From Atrina japonica (lineage: Eukaryota > Mollusca > Bivalvia > Pterioida > Pinnidae): a stretch of 64,000 bases of DNA. The translations under genes and the position numbers were made by a program. The stretch is taken from positions 32,302-96,301 of the forward strand of contig BROG01001213.1 of the NCBI GenBank assembly GCA_030159075.1, given 5' to 3'. The notes under the pieces were generated by a model. It worked only from the letters and a program-made list of their open reading frames with translations, did no database searches and was not told the DNA's origin. Below, in pieces: positions 47,338 through 57,298 of this stretch (its first letter is position 1; each line of letters opens with the position of its first letter).

Positions 47338-47514
47338 TTATTTTTTCCTACTTCGTTTTGCTGATGGGAAAATATATTCATCTAACAGACAGGAAGTAAA
47401 CTCAATTCCATGCCTGTCAAATCTGTAACAAGTGAGAAGACATATACTGTCATATTCCTCAAATGGGGATAATCTTTCCCCAGCTGCTACTCGTTGCCTA
47501 CGTCCGTCTGCCAT
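47338..47514 (-). pseudogene. N-terminal stub of a Harbinger-type transposase
   Basis: The minus frame from the ATG at 47512-47514 reads MADGRRQRVAAGERLSPFEE, then YDSICLLTCYRFDRHGIEF, and stops after 59 codons at SAKRSRKK. The block PFEEYD...LL..YRF.R..I.F...LL is the usual N-terminal region of Harbinger-family (HARBI1-like) transposases. The DDE nuclease core (normally a further 250-300 residues) is absent, so the protein cannot be active. The open frame extends upstream to 47628, but with no similarity there. Confidence 0.65.
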
Positions 47515-47732
47515 TTTGCTCTTCTCGGAAAGCAACATGCTTTGATACTTAGGACAAGGTACAAAGGTTTTTAACCTTAAGCATGTACTTAGACGAAAAG
47601 ATAAGAGTAAACACGCCGTGCAATCCACTTACGACGTTAAGCAAGACGCGTAACATATGACGTCATTTTTCTTAGCACACATCTGCAATCAGGAATATGC
47701 TTAAAGACATAAGAAGTTCTGTGCATACGAGC

Positions 47733-47805
47733 CCAGGACCTTTGTAACGCTAGCAGGACACTTTTACCAACTGAGCTATCCGGGCCGATACAGTCTGCGC
47801 CGCCA
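47733..47805 (-). repeat. SINE-G, right part, after the Harbinger insertion
   Basis: Resumes 'ccaggacctttgtaacgctagcaggacacttttaccaactgagctatccgggccgatac', whose minus strand has a tRNA-like head (box A: TAGCTCAGTTGG). A C run near 47806-47817 follows. Confidence 0.75.
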
Positions 47806-47894
47806 CACCCCCCCCCCCTCAGCAAGATTTCTGCCCCCAAAAATCTACGATACTCTTATCACGCACCATAATGAGTTACTTAGTTGGGCGCCAA

Positions 47895-48000
47895 ATGTAG
47901 TAGGTGAGAAAAATGTGCGGCTAGACTGGGAATCGAACCCAGGACCTTCCTAACACTAGCAGGACGCTTATCTGGGTCGATACCCTCTGTGCCGCTTCAT
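47895..48000 (-). repeat. SINE-G, intact paralogue
   Basis: 'tgtagtaggtgagaaaaatgtgcggctagactgggaatcgaacccaggaccttcctaacactagcaggacgcttatctgggtcgatacc' spans the insertion point without interruption. It is the in-window reference for the empty site. Confidence 0.75.
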
Positions 48001-48574
48001 GTTATTTTACGAGATGTCAGAAGAACCTTCCAGTAAAGTAGCGTCAAAATATACAAGTTTTAAGTTCTTATACCTTAAGTGTGGTATTAATGTTATCCTA
48101 TCAATATGATTATAGCAAAAGTGACGAGATAATTTAGATAATCAAACTTTACGATATATCCTATAAAGAAATCCCTACGTCCCACCATTAACATATTTTT
48201 GTAAAACTGTCGTTTACTTTCTTCCTGGACTTCCGAATTTTAAATCGTCATTATCTTGTGGGAGATTTATGGGAATTTAATCATTTTACAAAAATAAAAA
48301 GGGCGTTGAATAAATTGCTACATTTTTTTCTTTTTGGATAAAATTGAGTATTCTGCCTAATGAGGCTTGTCGTTGTAATCTTTTCACTGAAAACCAGCTT
48401 TCCCACATGATTATTTCAATAGTTCCTTTAAGGTAGCTTTCATACATTTACGGAAAAAAATCAAGGCAATTTTGTTTCCTTTGAAATTAAACTATATGAT
48501 TGGAATATATATATATATATACATGTATATATATAAACAAAATCTATATAAACACTTCACTGAAGGGTAATATT
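48001..48574. other. No recognisable feature
   Basis: AT-rich, with a short AT tract at 48504-48535. Confidence 0.5.
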
Positions 48575-48742
48575 AGGACTAATTCATGTACCACTTGATA
48601 CCCGATTTGTTTCTAATGGAGATGGAATGACTCACGATAGTTTAGCGGGTAGATTAAACAGAGTTACGTTCCATCACCATTGGAGATACTCGTACCGCAC
48701 AAACGTTATCGGTTGTCACGTGGTACATGAATTAGTCCCATT
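48575..48742. mobile_element. Foldback MITE M6, copy 2
   Basis: Ends 'gactaattcatgtaccacttgatac' and 'gtcacgtggtacatgaattagtcccat' are inverted copies. It shares 'gtaccgcacaaacgttatc' and 'gttacgttccatcaccatt' with copy 1 in direct or inverted form. Confidence 0.82.
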
Positions 48743-48753
48743 ATACAGTCATT

Positions 48754-48755
<2 letters not shown>

Positions 48756-48832
<77 letters not shown>
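48756..48832. repeat. (AT)n microsatellite
   Basis: About 77 bp of AT, directly after M6 copy 2. Confidence 0.97.
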
Positions 48833-48833
<1 letters not shown>

Positions 48834-48924
48834 GTTTTTGAATTTTCAATTTTACCAGCCTCTCTGGCTCATTAAGAAAATTAAGTTGAGCTCGATCTGG
48901 CTCATTAAGAAAAATAAGTTGATC

Positions 48925-48978
48925 TCGGGTATGTACTAAATCATTCCCGGTCACTGATAGAGCGTTCAACTCACGAGC
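48925..48978 (+). repeat. tRNA-like repeat hit by a SINE-A insertion
   Basis: 'tcattcccggtcactgatagagcgttcaactcacgagcggaagttcgtgattcaaaatc' (with the SINE-A removed) resembles a SINE-E head ('tctagtggcagagcgttcgtctcgcaagcggaagttcc' at 36270). The pieces lie at about 48940-48988 and 49271-49295. Confidence 0.55.
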
Positions 48979-49280
48979 GGAAGTTCGTTTTTTGTTTGTT
49001 AGTTTATTGTTGTTTAACGTCCCACTCAAGAATATTCCACTCATATGGAGACGTCACCAAATGCCGGTGAAGGGTTTCTAATTTTGGCCTATGCTGGGCA
49101 CTTACGGCCATTGAGCAGTGAGGGTTCTTTAACGTGCCTACACCTACTGTGACACGGAACCTCCAGTTTTTACTGTCTCATCCGAAACCAACCTGTGGCC
49201 GGCGGGACTCGAACTTACGACCTCACGATCCAGAGTCGAGCGCGCTACCGAGTGAGCAAGGCAGGCTCTCGGAAGTTCGT
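48979..49280 (-). mobile_element. SINE-A copy with 10-bp target duplication, inside another tRNA-like repeat
   Basis: The element spans 48989-49270. GGAAGTTCGT is present at 48979-48988 and 49271-49280. The copy is complete, although its head reads 'gagtgagcaaggcaggctc'. Confidence 0.9.
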
Positions 49281-49295
49281 GATTCAAAATCTTAA

Positions 49296-49855
49296 AGATT
49301 CAGATATAATAACTTTTACATACCGGTAAATAAATTTATTATTGTTTCTTCGCCAAATGTTTGACGTTTGAGTTGAATGGCCTTTAGCCTGAATTGAAAG
49401 TCGAGATCCATACACTCCCAGAACAACATTGAAACAATCAGCAGTTTTATCTGGGTAGTCCCGATGTGTATTCCATTCAAAGCGACAGGTGTGTGAACAC
49501 TTGTTGCTCAAGAAAATTGAATCCAGGCGTTTTATCTGTTGAATGAGAAAAGAAATTTAACATATACATATTCGGGCGTATCTCGGAATTATCATAACTA
49601 GAAACTTTGAAAAGGTGGATTATTTCCACTTAATCTGACATGCAAACACTGCATGACTGAAAGGTGCTCCTTGACAATGAATCACTAAACTCAGAATCTA
49701 CCACCGTAAAATGCCAGCCACGTGTATTCTGTATACAAATACTTTTAAATTACATTGCAAGTATACAGAAACATCGATCTAAATCGCGGGTCATGATAAG
49801 CTCATCTCTGAATGTATTATCACAGAAAGGCATTTCAGATTCCCTAGTATTATTA

Positions 49856-49861
<6 letters not shown>
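49296..49861. other. No recognisable feature
   Basis: AT-rich; small frames at 49284-49511 and 49664-49948 are not supported. Confidence 0.45.

Positions 49862-49917
<56 letters not shown>
49862..49917. repeat. (AT)n microsatellite
   Basis: About 56 bp of AT. Confidence 0.96.
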
Positions 49918-49920
<3 letters not shown>

Positions 49921-50420
49921 CGGCCTGTTGACAAAATCTCGTTACTAGTTTGGCAAATTTTACAGGAGGAAGGAAAAACATCCTTATAATTTTAATGCTA
50001 GCCAAACTGATTCAGAATTATCATTGTATATTATTTTTCAAATGGTTTATTTAATATGTAATGCCAGTTATGATATTACATTCCTAGGAAATATAATTAT
50101 ATGATAATTAATACATTATTATGTAACTCCACATACGTACAGATGATTAAGTCGCATTACATTTAATAGTAGTGTTTTGCAATTTGATGTGAGAAGTTTG
50201 ATTTCAGTTTTATGCTGTACTTTCTCGTCAATTTAAAGGGGCATTAGCTGTGTTTTTTGTTTTTTAAATTTTTTCCTTTTTAATTACTTACATTGATATT
50301 CAAAATAACAAAAAAGGAGATATATACAGGCATAAAGTTTCTTAAATTCCTATATATTTTATGAAAATTGCTTCAAAAACCCAGGTTTGGCACTTTTTCA
50401 CTTGCATTAACTAAACCTTA

Positions 50421-51119
50421 AAGACATAGTATCTACGATTTCCTCAAATATTTCAATCTCAATTGTTTGGGTAAAATATGTTAATATTTGGAGATAAAAA
50501 ACGAAAAATTGTTGAATTAAAACACATAGAAGTATAGTTTTATTGTATTTCACAACTTTCCACGTTTTTTTTATTTTTTGTCGGTACGACAAAAATTCGT
50601 TTGCAAGCCCGCCCATATTCATATAACCTTAGCGTGACCTGTATTTGCGCATGCGCATTTCCATTGTTGATAGTGAAAAGCATGGCGTCCAAAGCAAAAA
50701 CAAATCGTGGCCGACCTGTTAAATTGACAGATTCAGCTAGAAAAAAAGAAATCGGAAAGAAGTTCTGGCGAAATACAACAAGACCAAGATAAATATTGGA
50801 AAGGAGCATGATCGATGGATAAGCCTCAAGGACCGTCTAAATGTAGGATCTCAAAATAAATCAACACGTGCTTACCTCAGCATCCATTGATTGATATCGA
50901 TACGATCTAGGTCATTGCGTGTGCTTCTGGGATTGTTTCTGTGCATAATTAATGAGTTTGATTCTTACAGACGACGACAACAAATCAGCATTTATCCGTT
51001 AATTACGCTAATTATACAAAAAAGTGTCGACGTGGAAGATCATTATTCAGTCATATCTTCGATATTTCCGCAAAATTGCCGACTAAAAAAAATAACCATT
51101 TTCGTAGATACTATGTCTT
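50421..51119. mobile_element. TIR element M2 (699 bp), nested in M1
   Basis: Perfect 18-bp inverted termini AAGACATAGTATCTACGA...TCGTAGATACTATGTCTT. TA lies on both sides (50419-50420 and 51120-51121); read one base further, TTAA also fits on both sides. The target is thus TA (Tc1/mariner-like) or TTAA (piggyBac-like). It has no transposase but contains a protein-coding fragment at 50682-50889. Confidence 0.85.
50682..50889 (+). pseudogene. Gene fragment carried by TIR element M2
   Basis: From the ATG at 50682 the frame reads MASKAKTNRGRPVKLTDSAR, then KKEIGKKFW, and ends at TAA (50790-50792). After a shift of frame it continues as YNKTKINIGKEHDRW, ISLKDRLNVGSQNKS and ends at TGA near 50889. 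The first part has an AT-hook-like NRGRPVKL. The second, K..INIG.EHDRW..LK..L, resembles a short motif that I know from uncharacterised mollusc and cnidarian proteins. The start context (cATGgc) is fair. The fragment is either a decayed coding gene of the autonomous parent or captured host sequence. The region is richer in GC than its surroundings. Confidence 0.55.
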
Positions 51120-51302
51120 TAATATTTGTATAATTATAAATACCACACTAGAGTTGACCTTATTTTAACAAAATATGTAAGGTTATAAGATTTTTTATGC
51201 TATTATATAACTTTTATTTTTTATTTACAAAAAGTAGTAAAAGTAAAAAAAAAAAATAGAAATATTTTTTTTTTTGGTATACACAGCTAATACCCCTTTA
51301 AA

Positions 51303-51732
51303 GAAAAAAAAGCATTACGAAAGACACATATATGAACAAATTAAAACTTATATTCATGAACGTTCAAAATGCTAATCAACATCATGATTATTGTAATTTT
51401 ACCGATCAAGGAATTTTTTTTTATCAATGCATCACTAGATACATGTCACCATCGTTAGACCTGAAAACTGTATTGAAGTGTACACAGTATTTGCAAATGT
51501 TTTATTAAATGTCATCATTTATTTCTTTTGGTTTAGAAATTCTAACTGTTTTTATAATGTCATTTTGGGACCGTTATTTGGTTTCAATAAAATTTAATGT
51601 CCTCCTCCAAAGGGAAGTATCGTTATGCCAAAAAACAGTAAAGCACTCAATATTCACAAACTGTCGGCCCCTTGCCCTTTATCAAGTGAAAGACGGCAAT
51701 ATGTATATTAGTTACATAGTATTAAGTCTGCA
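51303..51732. other. No recognisable feature
   Basis: AT-rich; the 88-codon frame at 51509-51775 is not supported. Confidence 0.45.
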
Positions 51733-51842
51733 TAATACACAGCGTCATGGCAAATCATTTATTAATTATATATAGAGAGCTGAATATTAAATCTTTATTT
51801 TTTTTTATTTTTTATTTTTATTTGCCATGGTGCTGTGTATTG
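51733..51842. repeat. Foldback element
   Basis: 'aatacacagcgtcatggcaaat' (51737) and 'atttgccatggtgctgtgtatt' (51820) are inverted copies with one or two mismatches, separated by about 60 bp of A/T-rich sequence. Confidence 0.75.
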
Positions 51843-52435
51843 TAATCGCATAATTTGGTTTCGTTTTCAGTTTTGGACATAGTTTTGTCATTCACATTAT
51901 AGTCAGTCAACTTGGGTATTCTTTTAAGAATAACTTCATTTTTTGAAAATATTTGAAAGGACATTTTAAAACACAACGTGACGGATTTTGTACTAACAGC
52001 GTCGTCACTTAACAATACTAAAATGCGTGATTTTAATTGTTAGCTTCAATAAGTTATAACAGTTGCAATTATTCGCTTTGTTTTTTGCCAAGTAGAATGT
52101 GACAATTTCAGTAGGAGGATCCAAACCAAACCAAGGATCAGTGTAAAATAATTAAAAAAAAAAACAAAAAAAGAAATATAAATATTTGGTATATATGTTT
52201 AGAACAGTGTGTACAAAAGACTGGTACCAGCATGCCTAGTTAAAACAAAATAATAATAAAACGTACTGTAATCTATGGCAATGGGTTTTTAATACATTCT
52301 GTGCTAAACTATCGTATACGTTGGGTTTATTACAGATATCACAATGCCAAACGGACATACGATGTTTTGTACCTATATATACTCATTTTTGCAACAAAAA
52401 AAGTGGACATATGGAATTCTGTCAGCCGGCCGATG

Positions 52436-52740
52436 ATATATATATATATATATATACCATGTATCACTGCAACTTTAATGTATTTGTTGTCGAACTCTAG
52501 TCTGTTACCCCTGCAAATGATTCAATTTAATTTTCTTGATTCTGCACATGTTTTATCATATAAATCGACCAAGGTTAAGTGTCACGAAGTTAAAAACTGA
52601 AACAGTACGGTCTATCTTTCCTTTCAGAAGGGGTGACAGGTAATTGACTCCATGTATCACTGCAACTTTAATCAATTTTACTAAAACTCTAGTCTGTTAC
52701 CAATACCTAATAAATCAATGTTACATACTTTCATTCCGAT
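52436..52740 (+). repeat. (AT)n tract and a direct duplication of about 195 bp spacing
   Basis: After a short AT tract (52436-52455), 'ccatgtatcactgcaactttaat...ctctagtctgttacc' appears at about 52456 and again at about 52651. The two copies are diverged between these landmarks. Confidence 0.65.
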
Positions 52741-53451
52741 GCTATACATGTTCCAATTGCTCCACGCGTTCTAAACTTGATTGTCCAGACGGATTGTGCG
52801 AAGAAATATAAACTGTTTCCCATTATCTAAAAATTATAATTAGAGGAAATCCCACAATATTATAGATAATGTTAAAACCACTGAAGTAACAACATCAAGA
52901 AATTTCAATACATATTTTGACAAAACATACATGCTCTATATCATACCGCTGCATGCAGTTACTTCTGACGACAAGACGAAACCACCTGCGCAAAAAGTCG
53001 ATTGCGCACAACTCCACGATCGTTATAGGTTGCCTTCGCTTTCGGCGATATCATGCCTGGCTAACATACATGGCGTGAATATAATTAGAATTATTTACAA
53101 ATGACAGTTTCATTATCATGATAGAACCACTCTTCACTCGTGTACGTCGAATAGATCAAAGTTATCGATTTGATTTTGTCCTATCTGATACCACGTGGGT
53201 AGCTTGCATATATGACGGATCAATCTGGGAGGTCTTGAAATCATCTATGATCCAGTGATGTAGACCCTAATTGTACGAAGCTTTCTGACACAGTGTGCAT
53301 ATTGTCTATGAATAGTGTAGAGTATCTTTCGACACAACTTGCTGGTAGAACATAAATACCCCAATCTTCATATTTTAATAATTTCTGGGCGATAACAGGG
53401 TTGGCGGTGACTCGGTTGGGGGTTGAGGCTTCAATGACACTTTCTATTACG
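52741..53451. other. No recognisable feature
   Basis: Nothing coding is supported. GC is slightly higher near 52960-53060, without an open frame of note. Confidence 0.45.
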
Positions 53452-53541
53452 TTAACCTTTTCAACCCTACAGACTATAATAGACTGATTTTAAACAATTG
53501 AAAGAGCATACCACTCAGATATTCAGGGGTGAAAGGGTTAA
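53452..53541. mobile_element. MITE family M7, TTAA-flanked, 90 bp
   Basis: Starts TTAACCTTTTCAACCCTACAG and ends GGGGTGAAAGGGTTAA. Termini are inverted copies. TTAA lies at 53452-53455 and 53538-53541. Confidence 0.82.
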
Positions 53542-53671
53542 ACACACTTGTTTTCTTCAGCACAGCTGTCAGCCCCTCCATGGACTTAATAAATCTTATG
53601 TCGACGATATAATGTATGCACCAGTGTATTTTCGTATGTTATTGGGACAAAGAAGAAAGGTAATGCATTGC

Positions 53672-53930
53672 AATGTTTAACGCCCCACTCAAGAATCTTT
53701 CACTCGTATGGAGACGTCACCATATGCCGGTGAAGGGCTTCAAATTTTGACCTGTGCTCGGCACTTACGGCCATTGAGCAGTGAGGATCTTTAACGTGCC
53801 GACACGTACTGGGACTTCAGTTTTTACTGTCTCATTCGAAGAACAGGAAACCAACCTGTCACCGGATGGACTCGAACTCACAACCTAACGATCTAGAGAC
53901 GAGCGCGCTACCGACTGAGCCAGGCCGGCT
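53672..53930 (-). mobile_element. SINE-A copy
   Basis: Near full length, but the A-rich tail is missing: it starts at 'tgtttaacgccccactc'. The head at the right is intact ('gactgagccaggccggct'). Confidence 0.87.
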
Positions 53931-54887
53931 TGATTTATGTTGTATTTTATCAAGTAGCCTATCATGTCACGTTTATTTGTATCATAAAAATTTGAGTTAA
54001 AGTTTCGAAATTTTGAGATGAAAATTAAATGTGCTTCCTTTACTTGTTCGTAGAATGTTATGAAATGTTAAAAGCTGCTGAGAGGGATTTGGTGTTTTTT
54101 GACTGGGCCTATAGCCTGTACTTCAATACGACCACACGATAACAATTTTGTTTCGTTATGGACTATAGTCTGTATCAAAAAACAAATCAAGCAGTAGACC
54201 TACTTGAATTTGATTTGTGTGGGATAACTAAAGACCAGGGGAATTACAAACTATATCAAAATAGAATCATGAATTTTAGCAAATTAGGACACAGAACAAA
54301 ATTACCAGCTGGAGTGTAATTTATTTCATATAAAAACTCCAAAACGACAGTGATAAGTTTAATAGACAGAAAATAACCGATGGCGGCGATTTTTCCATGC
54401 ACTAGTGGATGTTTTGTATTTTTAAAAATCTTTATTGGACAGTATCAACACTTTATCCGTTAACAAGTTTGACGTCAAACCTCCATTTTGGCAATCTTTA
54501 ATATTTCGTTTTAACTTTTATATTCGAGGCGCTCTTTCACCAGCTGTCGTCTTGTTTTATTTTTTTTTATTTTAGCCTAAATGTTTATTTATAGTTTCAC
54601 ATAGCCGTGAGAGATAGATGACCACAAACAAACTAAACCATTACAGATATAAAATATTTTTTTTTTTTTTTTAATTTATTTACCGGCAAGTAAATCATAA
54701 AATAATTAGAAATGGACGCACTCCATATTGAATTCGTTGCCGGTCTATTTGTTATTTATTACCGTCACCGAGTTCCAGCACTACCGGAACTGCTTCATGG
54801 ATTATGTTTTGGACCAAATCAGTTAAATTGCCTCCCTTTCATGCACTTGTCACAACTACTTAAGGTAGCCATTGTATAAATGAGTAG
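53931..54887. other. No recognisable feature
   Basis: AT-rich, with a T run of about 16 near 54657-54672. Nothing supported. Confidence 0.45.
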
Positions 54888-55064
54888 AGTAAAACCTACT
54901 TTAGCGTCCACTTGTGTATTAAGACCACCTGATCAGAAAGACCATTTTTACTGTCCCCAATAGTAGCATTTGTATACAAATCAACCCCTATATAAAAACC
55001 AGCTCCCTATAATGACTGGTTTTGTTGTGTCCCTAAAGGGGTATTTATATACAAGTTTCACTGT
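54888..55064. mobile_element. MITE family M5 copy
   Basis: Left end 'agtaaaacctactttagcgtccac', right end 'gtatttatatacaagtttcactgta'. The interior includes 'ctgtccccaatagtagcatttgtatacaaatcaac', found in fragments at 31.8 and 32.2 kb. Confidence 0.7.
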
Positions 55065-55391
55065 ATGTTAAATTCTGAAATTTTCGTCGCGATCTCGGTA
55101 AATTCTGGAAAAAAGTAAATTTCATTGAGATATAGTAAAACGAATATTCGGTGGAATAAAGTCTTATATTTAGAGTTTTATGGTTCTCAGTTGTTTTACT
55201 AGTAATCCATAATAACAACGTTAATGTTAATGCTCCCTTTTGTATTTGGTCCCTGAAATCCTTATATCTATACAAGGGACAAATCTATCTTTGCCCGAAC
55301 TTACCAAATTTACTCATTACTCCAGCTCAACCGTTTATTTCGTGATTTTAAGGTAAAAACATGGTAAACTTTTACTGTAACTGGGCATGTT
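55065..55391. other. No recognisable feature
   Basis: AT-rich; nothing supported. Confidence 0.5.
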
Positions 55392-55660
55392 TGTATATTA
55401 ACGATTTTGATTTTTGATTTTTGATTTTACGCCATACTCAACAATCTTTCAGTCATATGATGGCGTCCAGTTTTTATTGGTGGAGGAGAAGCCCCGGTTA
55501 CCCGGGTAAAGACCACCGACCTTCCGCAAGAAAACTGGCAAACTTCCCCACTTAATTCGAAAGGACCCTAGCGTGATTCGAACCAGAGGTGAAAGGCCTT
55601 GTGATTTAAAGCGCAAAGCTCTAACCACTCGGCCACGGAGGCCCCCTGTATATTAACGAT
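55392..55660 (-). mobile_element. SINE-B, full-length copy with perfect 14-bp target duplication
   Basis: The element at 55406-55646 is the best SINE-B copy. On the minus strand it starts 'ggcctccgtggccgagtggttagagc' (box A), has box B 'tggttcgaatcac', and ends with '...tatgactgaaagattgttgagtatggcgtaaaatc' and a TTTGATTT/AAATCAAA simple tail. TGTATATTAACGAT flanks it at 55392-55405 and 55647-55660 without mismatch, so it is a fairly young insertion. Confidence 0.93.
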
Positions 55661-56400
55661 ATACAAATGTAGATAATGATCAATATCGTTGCCCATTTGC
55701 AGCCAACTTCATGAATATTTTAAAAATGTTAGAGTACGTTCTCAAATTTTTAGTACAGTATTCGTTTTTATAGGGAAATCATAAGTGTGACGCAAAAAAT
55801 TATATGAGTGATGAAAAATTATGTTTCTTAATTAGTGAAGCCCAAAAGTTTAGCAAGCGATTAAGTAGTCAAAATGTTATAAACGTAATACCAAAGTTAT
55901 AATGCTCAAAATCGTTTCGTTTCTGTCAATTGAGCTCTAAATTTAAATAGATTTTCTAAAGTGAAAGTGGTATCAGACAAGGCCAAATAATAAATCTAAA
56001 CGTATTATCAAAATCCGTCTATGAGTAACCACTGTAAAAAGATGGCTATCCTAAGCTTTAGGAGAATTTAGAAATTTAAATGTGCTATCAGTGCCAAATA
56101 TTACTTTGGTATAAGATAATCAGCTGGTACCGAATACCAGGTACTAGGTTTATGTATACCCTCGTGGACTCAAACGGTCCACCAGCAGTGGCAACGACCT
56201 AGTGGTTATAAATATTATAACCTTAATACCAAAATTATAATGCTAGAAACGATCGTTTCTGTCAATTAGACTTCATCAGTTGAGCTCCAATTTTAAATAA
56301 ATTTTCTAAAAATAAATAACTAATAAAATTAAAGTTCAGCGTGAGTATTCAGTAACTTTATTGATTTCGGGCTCTGTGAGCTATGAAATATAATCATTAT
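55661..56400. other. No recognisable gene
   Basis: AT-rich. 'ataccaaagttataatgct...aaatcgtttcgtttctgtcaatt..agctc.aa.tttaaat' (about 55889) recurs at about 56231, so a diverged direct duplication of about 340-bp spacing is present. Confidence 0.5.
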
Positions 56401-56571
56401 CATAGGCGTCGGAAGCAAATTGAAAGGGAGGGGGGCTAAACCAACTTAAAACACACACACACACACACGCCAGAAACGTCAGGGGGCTAAGCCCCAACTT
56501 TCAACACCTATGTCTATCTTTGCAAAAAAAGGGGGGGGGCTAAGCCTCTCCCCCCGGTTCCGACGCCTTTG
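56401..56571 (-). mobile_element. Family D foldback/MITE
   Basis: Left end CATAGGCGTCGGAAGC, right end 'ggttccgacgccttt'. It contains '(ca)n cgccagaaacgtc' and 'ggggctaagccccaactttc'. Confidence 0.82.
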
Positions 56572-56777
56572 ATTATAAGTATACCTCACCAGACATAAAA
56601 TTTTCACTTCTATGAAATAGACAATTTAATTCAATTCGGTCGTAATATTTACACAGATAATTCCATACCTTACGTACTGTCACATAGTAACAAAATCTAG
56701 ACATTTAAAGAAAAATACCTTTTCATTTATTCAAATGCATTTCCCGTTCGGTAATACATCGAACAACAAATTGACTT

Positions 56778-56868
56778 TTAAACCCTTTCAACCCTACAGA
56801 CCATTATAGACTGGTCTATAACAATAGGAAAGAGCATACTACTCAGATATTCAGGGGAAAATGGTTAA
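56778..56868. mobile_element. MITE family M7, TTAA-flanked
   Basis: Starts TTAAACCCTTTCAACCCTACAG; ends GGGGAAAATGGTTAA. TTAA lies at both ends. Confidence 0.8.
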
Positions 56869-57162
56869 TGCGTTTAAACGTGACACAGATCTTTTAATGT
56901 CATATTTATTGACCTTGTTCCATGCAGTTCTATTTTAAATGCTTGGAAAATATTCCATTCCAGACAAAAGGCACAAGTATTAGAGTAGACAAACAGTCGT
57001 TAATATATTTTTAAATGATTTTATTTACTTGTTTTTCAATCAGATTACAACAGGAAAAATATTTGGTATTTCAGAAAGGTCTTATGTCCACATTAAATTA
57101 AATGAATCTGAAATTGTCTTAATCACCCAGTATTACATACACTAAAGATTGAGCTACATCAT

Positions 57163-57164
<2 letters not shown>

Positions 57165-57213
<49 letters not shown>
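57165..57213. repeat. (GT)n microsatellite
   Basis: About 49 bp of GT. Confidence 0.96.
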
Positions 57214-57216
<3 letters not shown>

Positions 57217-57298
57217 ATGTGTCATAATATTCATGATACCGGTCTCTGTATCTGCATTAGTGACGGTATTAATTGTTTTGTCAAGTCGGTTGAATGTA

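Larger units (their letters stand above)
45790..47732. mobile_element. PIF/Harbinger-type DNA transposon, defective
   Basis: The 1943-bp insert has inverted termini GCTCGTATGCACA...TGTGCATACGAGC, with further inverted similarity ('ctcttaagcat' against 'atatgcttaaag'). Comparison with the intact SINE-G paralogue shows CCAGG on both sides (45785-45789 and 47733-47737) where the paralogue has it once. If the outer GG/CC is counted as part of the terminus, the duplication is shorter. It carries a decayed Myb/SANT-like gene on plus and the N-terminal stub of a Harbinger-type transposase on minus, facing each other. Both belong to the two-gene layout of PIF/Harbinger elements. Confidence 0.8.
50232..51302. 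mobile_element. MITE family M1 copy, split by a second TIR element
   Basis: Ends are AAAGGGGCATTAGCTGTG (left) and CACAGCTAATACCCCTTT (right). The left part runs to 'tttttcacttgcattaactaaacctta' and the right part resumes at 'atatttgtataattataaataccacac'. In the copy at 35388 these two parts are joined ('cttgcaattgaaaagctcatccttactatttgtatatgaataccacac'). Confidence 0.88.
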
